Positions 1 through 7,914 of a stretch of 64,000 nt of DNA are shown here, one piece after another; within the stretch, counting starts at the first letter, position 1; the number at the start of each line of letters is the position of its first letter. The position numbers and the translations under genes are program-made. The stretch is from Rhizobium leucaenae USDA 9039 (GTDB taxonomy: Bacteria > Pseudomonadota > Alphaproteobacteria > Rhizobiales > Rhizobiaceae). The stretch is from NCBI RefSeq assembly GCF_000426285.1, contig NZ_AUFB01000012.1:124001-188000 (forward strand). The letters are read 5' to 3'. Under the pieces are notes generated by a model. That model was given only the letters and a program-made list of their open reading frames with translations. It made no database searches and was not told where the DNA came from.

Positions 1-541
1 GCTGGTCAACAATCAGGCCGGACCGAGCAGCGGCAACGCATCCGGTAATACCTCGAATGGCGGCAAACCGGCGGAAATCCTGTTCGATATCAGCAAGGCT
101 CCCGAGCCGGTGCGCAAGCTGCGTGAAGCGATCGTCGAGGCGGCTGCCTCCGGTGATCTCGAGCGTCTGCGTCCGCTGATGAATGTCGGCGGCGGTCTCA
201 AGCAGACACAGGTGACGGCGGATGATCCGACCGAAGACCCGATCAAGACGCTGCACGACCTTTCCGGAGACCCCGACGGCATCGAAATCCTCTCCATTCT
301 GCTCGACATCATGTCGACCGGCTTTGCCCATACCGGCGCGGGCACGCCGGATGAAATGTATGTCTGGCCTTATTTCGCCGAAAAAGACATCAAGTCCCTG
401 ACGGCACCGGAAAAGGTCGATTTGATGCGCATCGTTACCGCCGGCGATTTCTCCGATATGCTGGAATTCGGCGGCTACAATTTCTATCGCGTCGGCATCA
501 CGCCCGACGGCAGGTGGAAATTCTTCACTTCGGGCGAATGA
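1..541 (+). CDS. Conserved hypothetical protein, C-terminal part (5' truncated)
   Basis: The reading frame is open from base 2 to the TGA at 539-541, so the true start lies upstream of the window; an internal GTG at 110 is not needed. The visible 179 residues begin with a Gly/Ser/Asn-rich linker, followed by a compact domain with acidic helices and a C-terminal stretch rich in aromatic residues (YNFYRVG, then DGRW-F-F). No catalytic motif or membrane segment is visible in the part present. I recognise it only as resembling conserved rhizobial hypothetical proteins, many of which carry a signal peptide in the part that would be missing here; that localisation is inference. A mosaic repeat separates it from the next gene on the same strand. 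Confidence 0.75.
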   Translation, partial: LVNNQAGPSSGNASGNTSNGGKPAEILFDISKAPEPVRKLREAIVEAAASGDLERLRPLMNVGGGLKQTQVTADDPTEDPIKTLHDLSGDPDGIEILSILLDIMSTGFAHTGAGTPDEMYVWPYFAEKDIKSLTAPEKVDLMRIVTAGDFSDMLEFGGYNFYRVGITPDGRWKFFTSGE

Positions 542-599
542 TCCGGACGCAGAACTTGCGGTTCCCGGCTTGAGGCCTTACCTCTGAGCGACAGGCGAA

Positions 600-704
600 C
601 TAGAGCAATTCCAGGAAAAGTGCGAAGCGGTTTTCCGTCTGGAATGCGAAAAAACAAAGGGATAGAGCGGGAAAGCGATTCCGTGAAACGCTGAACCGCT
701 CTAG
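600..704. repeat. RIME1-like intergenic mosaic repeat
   Basis: A 105-bp element bounded by the inverted ends CTAGAGC and GCTCTAG, with internal complementary blocks (for example AAGCGGTTTTCC and GGAAT-type segments). Its sequence matches my memory of the Rhizobium intergenic mosaic element RIME1, found in many copies in rhizobial genomes. It ends 10 bases before the start of the YgfZ-like gene, so it may also act as a transcribed hairpin between the two genes. Confidence 0.7.
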
Positions 705-714
705 CGGGTCCACA

Positions 715-1554
715 ATGCCAGCCGTATTCCTCAGAGATCGCTCCTTTCTCCGCGTCAGCGGCGCGGAGGCGGAAGCTTTCCTGCACAATCTCATTACTAC
801 CGATCTTGCCTCGCTGGGCGCGGACGAGGCCCGTCCCGGCGCGCTGCTGACACCGCAGGGCAAGATCCTGTTCGACTTCATGATCTGGCGGGACGGTTCC
901 GGCTTTCTGTTGGAGACCGACGCGACGCAGAAAGACGGCCTTCTGAAGCGTCTCACCATGTATCGGTTGCGCGCACCGGTCGAGTTTGCTGCAATCGAGA
1001 CGGAGGGCGTCACCGTCGCCTGGGGCGAGAATACGGCCGAAAGCCGGAGGGATAGTCGTTTCGCCAAGGCGGGAATCACGCTGACGCGCACGCCCGGCCT
1101 ACACGGCAATGATGCCGAGGGGCCCTACCGGACACTGCGTATTGCCAACGGCATTGCCGTTTCCGGCCGGGATTTCACCCTGCAGGACGCTTTTCCCCAT
1201 GACGTGCTAATGGATATCAATGGTGGCCTTGGCTTCCGCAAGGGCTGCTATGTCGGGCAGGAAGTGGTTTCCCGCATGCAACATCGCGGCACGGCGCGCC
1301 GGCGGGTGGTGATCGTGTCCGGGACCGCCGATCTGCCGGCCATCGGCACCGAATTGACCGTCGGCGGCAAGCCGATCGGTGCACTCGGTTCCACTGACGG
1401 CGCCAAGGGTCTCGCCATTGTCCGCATCGACCGTGCCAGCGAAGCCATGGCGGCCGGCACGCCGATCCTGGCGGGAGATTGCGAAGTTTCTCTTGCGCTA
1501 CCCACCTGGTCCGGCCTCTCCTTCCCCACTGAGACCGGTGAGGCTTCGGCATGA
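715..1554 (+). CDS. ygfZ: YgfZ/CAF17-like folate-binding Fe-S cluster assembly protein
   Basis: A 279-residue protein of the YgfZ/CAF17/GcvT-like family. In this family the proteins bind folate and help maintain or repair [4Fe-4S] enzymes in the cytoplasm. The signature KGCYVGQE lies at residues 176-183 and contains the family's conserved cysteine (Cys178). The N-terminal part (LRVSGAEAEAFLHN) matches the GcvT-like fold, and the length is typical of alphaproteobacterial members. The ATG at 715 follows the repeat with no strong Shine-Dalgarno sequence. The stop overlaps the start of the next gene by 4 bases (ATGA), so it heads a three-gene translationally coupled unit with an HD hydrolase and a phosphatase. 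Confidence 0.9.
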   Translation: MPAVFLRDRSFLRVSGAEAEAFLHNLITTDLASLGADEARPGALLTPQGKILFDFMIWRDGSGFLLETDATQKDGLLKRLTMYRLRAPVEFAAIETEGVTVAWGENTAESRRDSRFAKAGITLTRTPGLHGNDAEGPYRTLRIANGIAVSGRDFTLQDAFPHDVLMDINGGLGFRKGCYVGQEVVSRMQHRGTARRRVVIVSGTADLPAIGTELTVGGKPIGALGSTDGAKGLAIVRIDRASEAMAAGTPILAGDCEVSLALPTWSGLSFPTETGEASA

Positions 1555-2168
1555 CAGCGGGCAATACCGCGCGCGCCTGGCAGCGCATGTTGTCCGGCCG
1601 CAGGCTGGATCTGCTCGATCCCTCGCCGCTCGACGTCGAGATCGGCGATATCGCCCACGGGCTTGCCCGCGTGGCACGCTGGAACGGCCAGACCTCCGGG
1701 GATCATGCCTTTTCGGTGGCGCAACACAGTCTGGTGGTGGAGGCGATCTTCCGTCATCTCAACAAAGCTTCGCCGGACGAGCTATTGGCGGCGCTGCTGC
1801 ATGACGCTCCGGAATATGTCATCGGCGATATGATCTCGCCATTCAAATCCGTGGTCGGCGGCGACTATAAGGCGGTGGAGAAGCGCCTGGAAGCCGCGAT
1901 TTACAGACGTTTTGCCCTGCCGCCGCATTGCAGCCCGGAGCTGAAGGAAAAGATCAAGAGGGCCGATACGGTCTCCGCCTATTTCGAGGCGACGTTGCTC
2001 GCCGGTTTCACGCCGCAGGAAGCGCGCAAGTTTTTCGGCCAACCGCGCAGCATTACGCGGGAGATGTTGCCTATCGAACCGATGCCGGCGATCGAAGCGC
2101 AACGGCTTTTCCTCGCTCGCTTCGAGGCGATCGAGGCCGAACGCGCCACTATAGGAACCAACGCATGA
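1551..2168 (+). CDS. HD-domain phosphohydrolase (YfbR/5'-nucleotidase-like)
   Basis: A 205-residue HD-superfamily metal-dependent phosphohydrolase. The metal-binding pattern is visible as His in AQHSLVV, the His-Asp pair in LLHDAPE and a distal Asp in KRADT. The closest family I recognise is the YfbR-like group, which dephosphorylates nucleoside monophosphates; the substrate here is not provable from sequence. The ATG overlaps the YgfZ stop and its own stop overlaps the next ATG, both as ATGA, so the three genes are very likely co-transcribed and translationally coupled. Confidence 0.85.
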   Translation: MTAGNTARAWQRMLSGRRLDLLDPSPLDVEIGDIAHGLARVARWNGQTSGDHAFSVAQHSLVVEAIFRHLNKASPDELLAALLHDAPEYVIGDMISPFKSVVGGDYKAVEKRLEAAIYRRFALPPHCSPELKEKIKRADTVSAYFEATLLAGFTPQEARKFFGQPRSITREMLPIEPMPAIEAQRLFLARFEAIEAERATIGTNA

Positions 2169-2698
2169 CCGCGATCATCGTATCGCCGCTGGTACGCATC
2201 GCGGAGATGGCCGTTCGTCACGGCGCATCCGAAATGATCAGCCTGATGGCGAAGGAACACACGTTTCACCGGCCGGCTGTGATCAAGGCGGAACGGCACC
2301 TGCTGCTTGGCATGAACGACATCAGCTTTGCCGGCACCGGCGATCTTGTGGCTCCGCAGGAGACGCATGTCCGCGACATCATCGATTTTGCCAGAAGCTG
2401 GGACCGCACCGCACCGCTGCTGATCCATTGCTGGATGGGCGTGTCACGCTCACCGGCGGCGGCGCTGATCACAGCGCTTGCCGTCCATCCCGAAACGGAC
2501 GATCTGGCGCTTGTCCAGCGCCTGCGCACCGCCTCGCCCTATGCAACGCCGAATGCGCGGCTGATCATGATCGGCGACCAGATGCTTGACCGCAAAGGCC
2601 GGCTCGTCGACGCTGTCAAGGCGATCGGCCGCGGTGCCGATGCGGACGGCAATGCGCCCTTCGTCCTGTCGCTGTCAGCGGACATCGGGGTTATGTAA
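2165..2698 (+). CDS. Protein tyrosine/dual-specificity phosphatase family protein
   Basis: A 177-residue protein with the cysteine phosphatase P-loop HCWMGVSRS (nucleophile Cys89, Arg95), the HCxxGxSRS form of the PTP/DSP signature. The general acid is probably an Asp in the preceding loops. The frame is open further upstream, but the ATG at 2165 is the better start: it forms an ATGA overlap with the HD hydrolase stop, and the family domain begins directly after it. Similar proteins are common in rhizobia downstream of the HD gene. The natural substrate, protein or small molecule, is unknown. A strong hairpin follows immediately, ending the unit. Confidence 0.85.
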   Translation: MTAIIVSPLVRIAEMAVRHGASEMISLMAKEHTFHRPAVIKAERHLLLGMNDISFAGTGDLVAPQETHVRDIIDFARSWDRTAPLLIHCWMGVSRSPAAALITALAVHPETDDLALVQRLRTASPYATPNARLIMIGDQMLDRKGRLVDAVKAIGRGADADGNAPFVLSLSADIGVM

Positions 2699-2699
2699 A

Positions 2700-2727
2700 A
2701 CGGAGACTGCGCTTGCGCGGTCTCCGT
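2700..2727 (+). terminator. Stem-loop terminator after the ygfZ unit
   Basis: Perfect outer stem ACGGAGAC/GTCTCCGT (2700-2707 with 2720-2727) and inner stem GCGC/GCGC around a TT loop. It starts 2 bases after the phosphatase stop codon. The following T tract is weak (CCATTTCC). Confidence 0.7.
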
Positions 2728-2756
2728 CCATTTCCAGTCCATCCGAAGGTGACCGA

Positions 2757-3047
2757 CTAAGCGGCAACGCTATCCGGCGCATCGGTATCGTATTGACCGC
2801 AGGTATTCTGGCAGACATTCATCGAGGCTTCCATCTCGCGGATGAAGATTTCCAACGCGTTCAGCTCGGTCTTGCCGCTGCTGACCGTACCGTCGCTGTC
2901 TTCGTCAGTAAGAATGCTTGCAGGCAGAAGACTGGGTTGTGCTGCTTCCTGCAACTCCCGGGCATCCACAACGCCGTCGTCATTTTTATCAAGGGGACTG
3001 TACGAGGCAGCGCTCGCGCTGCTTCCAACTGAAGAAATACCACTCAT
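2757..3047 (-). CDS. Small EF-hand protein with GQYD tail (paralogue A)
   Basis: A 96-residue protein. The start is the ATG at 3047, preceded by AAGGAG on the coding strand; the frame is open further upstream but without a good ribosome-binding site. It has one canonical EF-hand calcium loop (DKNDDGVVDARE, residues 19-30: Asp1, Asn3, Asp5, Gly6, Asp9, Glu12) and a degenerate second loop (DEDSDGTVSSGK). The C-terminus CGQYDTDAPDSVAA closely matches the end of the EF-hand protein at 3796-4125 on the other side of sodC. No signal peptide or membrane segment is seen, so a cytoplasmic location or leaderless export are both possible. Calcium binding is inferred from the loop; the role is unknown. 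Confidence 0.8.
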   Translation of the reverse strand: MSGISSVGSSASAASYSPLDKNDDGVVDARELQEAAQPSLLPASILTDEDSDGTVSSGKTELNALEIFIREMEASMNVCQNTCGQYDTDAPDSVAA

Positions 3048-3144
3048 CCAAATCTCCTTAAGTAAACGCCGTCGGTCGTTTTCGGTGGGACACAGTACGC
3101 TCGTTGAAACGCCGACGGGACAGGGCGTATCACGCTGTCCGGGG

Positions 3145-3651
3145 CTATTCGATGATCGCACAGGCCAGCCGTTTGCCAGCGCCGCCGACCGGTTGGCTGC
3201 GGTAATCATCCGACTCGGCATGGATCATTAACGTTCGGCCGCGAATGCCGTTTTTGCCGTCGAGCAACACCATGCTGTTAAAGACTTGCGCCCTCAGCTT
3301 GCCGTCCTGATCGACATATTGATTGGGCATGTCGCCGGCATGCGGGCCATTGGCCGCCAGCAGTCCGTGCTCGGCATTGGCGGGATTGAAATGACCGCCC
3401 GCGGATTCGAAACCATGCATGTGGTCGCAATGATTGTTCTCGTGGATATGGAAGGCAACCCAGCGATTGGCCGGCAGGCCGGAGACGTCGAGTTCTATCA
3501 GCACGCCCGCTTTCCCTTCAGTCAGGACCGCCCGCCCCGCCTGTTTGCCGTCGAGGCCGACAAAATTGGCAATTGCCGTCTGCTTATCCTGTGCAGTCGC
3601 GGGCAGAACTGCCGTCAAGGCCAGAGCCGCAGCAATAAGGATCGTCCTCAT
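3145..3651 (-). CDS. sodC: Superoxide dismutase [Cu-Zn], periplasmic
   Basis: A 168-residue Cu/Zn superoxide dismutase that converts superoxide to hydrogen peroxide and oxygen in the periplasm. An N-terminal signal peptide ends around ALPATAQ|DKQ. Metal-ligand motifs are present: HIHENNH (copper histidines), GGHFNP and HGLL (bridging and zinc histidines) and HAESDDY near the end. The C-terminal GKRLACAIIE matches the family GxRxACGxI region that forms the structural disulfide with the Cys in NHCDHMHG. The loop between the first His pair and GGHFNP is shorter than in E. coli SodC. Both neighbours on the same strand are small EF-hand proteins, with gaps of 144 and 97 bases, so the three could share transcripts. 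Confidence 0.93.
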   Translation of the reverse strand: MRTILIAAALALTAVLPATAQDKQTAIANFVGLDGKQAGRAVLTEGKAGVLIELDVSGLPANRWVAFHIHENNHCDHMHGFESAGGHFNPANAEHGLLAANGPHAGDMPNQYVDQDGKLRAQVFNSMVLLDGKNGIRGRTLMIHAESDDYRSQPVGGAGKRLACAIIE

Positions 3652-3795
3652 GGAACATTCTCCCGTTTGAGTCGTGGATGCAACGCATCACCGGAGCGGG
3701 TGTTCCCGCGAGAAGGGAAATGAGCAGGCCTCGGCCGCGAAAACGACCCGCTATTTGTCCGGCGGGCCGTTCGGTGATTTGGGAAAGAAAGCCGC

Positions 3796-4125
3796 TCAGG
3801 CCGCCATGCTGTCGGCGTCGTACTGGCCGTAAGTGCTGTTGTAGGCGTCCATCGGCGTCAACATATCGATGTCGAAAGCACTGGTGGCTTCAGGCATTTT
3901 GGTCGCCGCCTTGCCACCGGTCGGCATTTGCATGAGCTTTGCCATAAAGCTGCTCATTGCGCCGTTCGCGCTGCCGTTATCGACCGCGTCACTTTCGAGA
4001 ATGCCTGGACGCTCGCCGGCTTCGCGCTCTTCCTGACTCAAAACACCGTCGCCATTCGCGTCGAGTCGCGAAAGCGTACCGCGATAGGGATAGGTACTAT
4101 TGGATGTGGGAGATACATGGGACAT
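3796..4125 (-). CDS. Small EF-hand protein with GQYD tail (paralogue B)
   Basis: A 109-residue protein starting at the ATG at 4125, with a perfect AGGAGG five bases upstream. It has a canonical EF-hand loop DANGDGVLSQEE (Asp1, Asn3, Asp5, Gly6, Ser9, Glu12) near residues 22-33, then a helix, a Met-rich linker (MSSFMAKLMQMP) and the tail YGQYDADSMAA. Both the loop region (LDxNxDGV) and the tail align with the 96-residue protein downstream of sodC, so the two are paralogues. No signal peptide is visible. It is the promoter-proximal gene of the group EF-hand B, sodC, EF-hand A. Function unknown; calcium binding is inferred. Confidence 0.82.
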   Translation of the reverse strand: MSHVSPTSNSTYPYRGTLSRLDANGDGVLSQEEREAGERPGILESDAVDNGSANGAMSSFMAKLMQMPTGGKAATKMPEATSAFDIDMLTPMDAYNSTYGQYDADSMAA

Positions 4126-4426
4126 ACAAACCTCCTAGGGTCAGGAGCCGCCTCATGCGACGTCGTTTGTACGCAATACGTTCTGGTTAACTACAGGCGT
4201 TCATAGGCTGATTTGCCGTGCGGGTAAAGACGAATTGTTAATGAGTATTAACAATAGTTCGCAAGTTATGAATCGTAATATCCTAATAGAATCAAAAGGG
4301 CGGCAACGTCGCGTGTACCGCTTTTTTCGCGCGTAATCCGCTGAAATCATAGATGAAATCGATCGCCTTCCCCTTACTGTCCAGCTTATTTCATATAAGG
4401 TGACGGCAGAAGCCCATGGAGGGGAC
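4126..4426. other. Divergent intergenic region, AT-rich
   Basis: About 300 bases separate the divergent EF-hand gene and the DUF2339 gene. The middle is AT-rich and holds one perfect 9-bp palindrome (listed separately). I see no coding potential. It probably carries the two outward promoters, but no clear consensus boxes can be assigned. Confidence 0.6.
4234..4255. promoter_or_regulatory. Perfect AT-rich palindrome, operator-like
   Basis: ATTGTTAAT and ATTAACAAT are perfect inverted repeats separated by GAGT. The dyad lies near the middle of the divergent region, 109 bases from the EF-hand start and about 170 from the DUF2339 start. Its symmetry and short spacer suit a dimeric regulator; a hairpin would be weak because the stem is nearly all A/T. 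Confidence 0.45.
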
Positions 4427-7177
4427 ATGACGGAACTGCTGCTGATCGTGATTGTGGTCGTGGGCATTTTGATCCTGCGCAACTACAACCAACGGCTACA
4501 ACGGCTGGAAAGCCGCGTTCTGGAGTTGCAAAACGCGCTTGCCGGCCAGGTGCTCGCGGTCGGCGTGAGCGAATCAGCAACAGCGGCAGAGCCTGTTCAA
4601 GACGCCACCCAACCGTCCGAAAACGCAACGGAACTATTGACCGAAGCTGTCGCAGAACCAACGATGGAAGCGGAAGATATCGCTGCCGCTGCACGCGACG
4701 GCGTGGAGCAAACCGAGGATGTGATCGCACTCGCCCCTGTGCGCGAAGAGGAAAGCCTGGAGAGCACCATCGGCGCGCGTTGGGCCGTCTGGGTAGGCGG
4801 CATCGCGCTCGCGCTCGGCGGCATCTTCCTGGTCAAATATTCGATCGAAAGCGGCCTGCTCAGTCCCGCCGTGCGGCTGGTGCTTGCCGCGATCTTCGGC
4901 CTGGTCCTCGTCGCTGCCGGCGAAATCATCCGGCGCCGATCCGAGCCGGTGCTGGCCAATACCTTCCAGAACGCGATGATCCCCGGCGTGCTGACGGCGG
5001 CGGGTGTCGTCGCGCTGTTCGGCTCGACCTATGCCGCCCACGGGATTTACGGCTTCATCGGGCCGGCCGTCGCCTTCTTCCTTCTGGGGCTGATTTCGCT
5101 CGCCACGCTGGGCTTGTCGCTGCTGCATGGCCAAGCGCTTGCAGGTCTCGGGCTCCTGGCTTCCATGATCACGCCAGCGCTCGTCGCGCCGACGGCGCCG
5201 AACCCCTGGACGTTCTTCGGCTACCTCGTCTTCACCTGGCTCGCCACCATCGCCGCGTCGCGGCTGCGCCGTTGGCACATCGTGCCGTCCTTCGCCAATG
5301 CCCTCCTCAGCATCTGGCCGCTGCTTTATATTTTCAACAGCGACGTGGTCGACTTGGCGCCGGTTACTTTGACCATGCTGGCAATGATGGCCGGCACGAT
5401 TTTCATTTGGCCGGGACCCTATGAAGTCGCTGCGACGATTGAGGAAGACATAGGTTCGGCCGAAACCGAAGAACTCTCGGCTTCATCTCCGACCAGCCAT
5501 TGGGCGACATTCCTAGCACGTGGCCCGCTTGGAATGACGCTGACGGCATCCATAGGCAGCGCCGTGGTGGCCTTGTCTCTTCTGGCTTATAGCCTTTTAT
5601 ACGCATACCCGCTGCCGGACGCTTCCCTTCTCTTCGCCGTGATCGTTGCAACTATCGCTGCCTTCGGAGCCAGCCGCGTCTATGCGGCCTGGGCGGCAAT
5701 CCTGTCGGCCTTAGCCGCCGGCTTCGGCATGTTCCTCGCTCTGATGCAGCCGGAGATCGGTGTAGAGCTGAATGTTGTGCAGATCGTTCCGGCGTTGTCC
5801 CGGCTCGTCGTCTATGACAGTCTCGGGCTCGGCGCTGTCTTCGTTATTGTCGGCTTCTTCTTTCTCAAGCGTTTTGGCGAAAGCGAGAAGCCTTTTGCGG
5901 CGCTGTGGAGCGTACTCATGGTCGCCACGCCGCTGGCGATCGCGGTGATCAGCTATGTCACCTTCGGCGACTGGACGCGCGACTGGCTGCACGGGCTCTA
6001 TGGCATCGTGCTTGCCGCTGTACTGATGGCGCTCGCCGAATTGCAGCACCGCCGATCGCCCGAAGATATGATCTTGCCGACTAATATCCTCGCGGCGGGC
6101 TCCTTCGCCGGCCTGGTCTTCGCCCTGCATGCGCTTGCCCATGACGCCGTTCCGACGGTGCTGCTGCCCGTGCTTGGCATGGCCTTTCTGCTGGCCGGGC
6201 GTGCCCGCTCCTGGCCGGCCCTGCCATGGACGATGGTCGCGGCGCTGATCCTCACGCTCGGGCGCATCGCCTGGCAACCGACCATCGTCGATCCGGGTGA
6301 ACTCGGCACGACTCCCGTCTTCAACATGCTGCTTGCCGGTTACGGCATCCCGGCGGCACTCGCCGTCTGGGCCGCCTTCGAGGTCCGCCATTCGCCGGAC
6401 CTCAGGCTGCGCAACGCTCTGCAGGCGCTTGCGAGCTTCCTGGCGTTGCTGACCATCGCGATCTTGGTGCGCCATGCGATGAACGGCGGCGTCTTGAATG
6501 CAAACGTTCCGACGCTCGCCGAACAATCGATCTACACATTGCTGGCGATCGGCGCCTCCGCGACGCTGATGGCGCTTGATCTCAGCGCATCGAGCCTTGT
6601 GTTTCGTTATGGCGGAATGGCGCTCGGCGTCCTCTCCATCATTTCGATCCTGACGCTGCATCTGCTGGGGCTCAACCCCTTCCTGACCGGCGAAAGCACG
6701 GGCCGGATTCCTTTCTTCAACCTGCTGCTGCTCGGCTATCTCCTACCCGCGATCGCCTACGGCGGCTTGGCGGCCTATGCCCGGGGTAAGCGGCCCCTGC
6801 CCTATGTGACGATGTTGGCGGTCGCCGGCGCGGTCATGGCCTTTGCCTGGGCGACGCTATCGGTGCGCCGTTTCTGGCAGGGCGAATACATCCCGTTCTG
6901 GAACGGTTTCATCCAGGGGGAGGTCTATTCCTATTCGGTCGTCTGGCTGCTGATCGGTATCGCCCTTCTCTGGCTTGGCGCGCGCCTTGACGCTCGCAGC
7001 CTGCGTATCGCCTCGGCCGCGCTGGTGTTCGTCGCTGTCGTGAAAGTCTTTCTGATCGACATGGCAAATCTCGAAGGCTTCCTGCGGGCATTGTCTTTCA
7101 TCGGCCTCGGCGCGGTGCTGATCGGCATCGGCCTGTTCTACCAAAAGGTCCTGACAGGCAGAAAAGCGACGGAATGA
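4427..7177 (+). CDS. DUF2339 family polytopic membrane protein
   Basis: A 916-residue integral inner-membrane protein. The start is the ATG at 4427, with GGAGGGG just upstream; an in-frame GTG at 4400 lacks such a site. The N-terminus is a single helix (LLLIVIVVVGILIL) followed by a predicted coiled coil (NQRLQRLESRVLELQNAL) and a Glu/Ala-rich acidic linker, then at least twenty hydrophobic segments from about residue 120 to the end. The segment ESTIGARWAVWVGGIAL marks entry into the membrane region and is typical of DUF2339 proteins. No function is established for the family. The gene stands between its own AT-rich promoter region and an HD-domain gene 62 bases downstream. Confidence 0.85.
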   Translation: MTELLLIVIVVVGILILRNYNQRLQRLESRVLELQNALAGQVLAVGVSESATAAEPVQDATQPSENATELLTEAVAEPTMEAEDIAAAARDGVEQTEDVIALAPVREEESLESTIGARWAVWVGGIALALGGIFLVKYSIESGLLSPAVRLVLAAIFGLVLVAAGEIIRRRSEPVLANTFQNAMIPGVLTAAGVVALFGSTYAAHGIYGFIGPAVAFFLLGLISLATLGLSLLHGQALAGLGLLASMITPALVAPTAPNPWTFFGYLVFTWLATIAASRLRRWHIVPSFANALLSIWPLLYIFNSDVVDLAPVTLTMLAMMAGTIFIWPGPYEVAATIEEDIGSAETEELSASSPTSHWATFLARGPLGMTLTASIGSAVVALSLLAYSLLYAYPLPDASLLFAVIVATIAAFGASRVYAAWAAILSALAAGFGMFLALMQPEIGVELNVVQIVPALSRLVVYDSLGLGAVFVIVGFFFLKRFGESEKPFAALWSVLMVATPLAIAVISYVTFGDWTRDWLHGLYGIVLAAVLMALAELQHRRSPEDMILPTNILAAGSFAGLVFALHALAHDAVPTVLLPVLGMAFLLAGRARSWPALPWTMVAALILTLGRIAWQPTIVDPGELGTTPVFNMLLAGYGIPAALAVWAAFEVRHSPDLRLRNALQALASFLALLTIAILVRHAMNGGVLNANVPTLAEQSIYTLLAIGASATLMALDLSASSLVFRYGGMALGVLSIISILTLHLLGLNPFLTGESTGRIPFFNLLLLGYLLPAIAYGGLAAYARGKRPLPYVTMLAVAGAVMAFAWATLSVRRFWQGEYIPFWNGFIQGEVYSYSVVWLLIGIALLWLGARLDARSLRIASAALVFVAVVKVFLIDMANLEGFLRALSFIGLGAVLIGIGLFYQKVLTGRKATE

Positions 7178-7239
7178 TTGCGGCGAATCCCTGCGCCCGG
7201 TAGGAACGCACAAGATCGTTTCGACACATCATTCCGAAC

Positions 7240-7905
7240 ATGGGGCCGAAGATGGATATCAACAGAATGGCGCGGGCCTTTGCCCCGTTCGAGACGCTGG
7301 CTGCGCAGCTTATTCCCTATGCGGCCGATGGCGACGACGGCTCGCACGACGTCGCCCACATCCTGCGCGTCTTCAAAAACGCCATGTCCATTCAGGCCGA
7401 AGAAGGCGGCCATGCCCGCATTCTGGCCGCCGCCGTGCTGCTGCATGACTGCGTGTCGGTGGAGAAGAATTCGCCGCATCGCGCACAGGCATCGAGGCTC
7501 GCAGCCGAGAAAGCCTCGGGTATCCTCAGGGAGCTTGGATGGGCCCGCGAGGATATCGCTGCCGTAGCGCATGCAATCATCACGCACAGCTTTTCCGCCA
7601 ACATTCCGCCGGAAACGCTGGAGGCAAAAATGCTGCAGGATGCTGATCGGCTGGATGCGATCGGCATGGTCGGCGCTGCCCGTTGCTTCTATATTGCGGG
7701 CCGCCTGGGCTCCGGTCTCTATGATCCTTTCGACCCGCTCGCCACGGAGCGGCCGCTGGACGACAAGCGCTTTGCCATTGACCATTTCGAGACAAAGCTG
7801 TTCAAACTTGCGGATGGATTCCAGACCGAAACCGGCCGGAGGTTTGCCGGCGAGCGGCATGAACGGTTGAAGACGGTGCTGGCAATGTTCATCGACGAAA
7901 TCTGA
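7240..7905 (+). CDS. HD-domain metal-dependent phosphohydrolase
   Basis: A 221-residue HD-superfamily protein similar to the YedJ/YpgQ group. Motifs: HDVAHILRV (first His), LLHDCVSVE (His-Asp), ITHSFSA (His) and DADRLDAIG (distal Asp), the set expected for a two-metal hydrolase, probably acting on nucleotides. The ATG at 7240 is used here; the ATG at 7252 (MDINRMARAF) is an equally good start and neither has a strong ribosome-binding site. It is followed after 9 bases by the MOSC gene, suggesting co-transcription, though no shared pathway is obvious. Confidence 0.83.
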   Translation: MGPKMDINRMARAFAPFETLAAQLIPYAADGDDGSHDVAHILRVFKNAMSIQAEEGGHARILAAAVLLHDCVSVEKNSPHRAQASRLAAEKASGILRELGWAREDIAAVAHAIITHSFSANIPPETLEAKMLQDADRLDAIGMVGAARCFYIAGRLGSGLYDPFDPLATERPLDDKRFAIDHFETKLFKLADGFQTETGRRFAGERHERLKTVLAMFIDEI

Positions 7906-7914
7906 GGGCTATTC

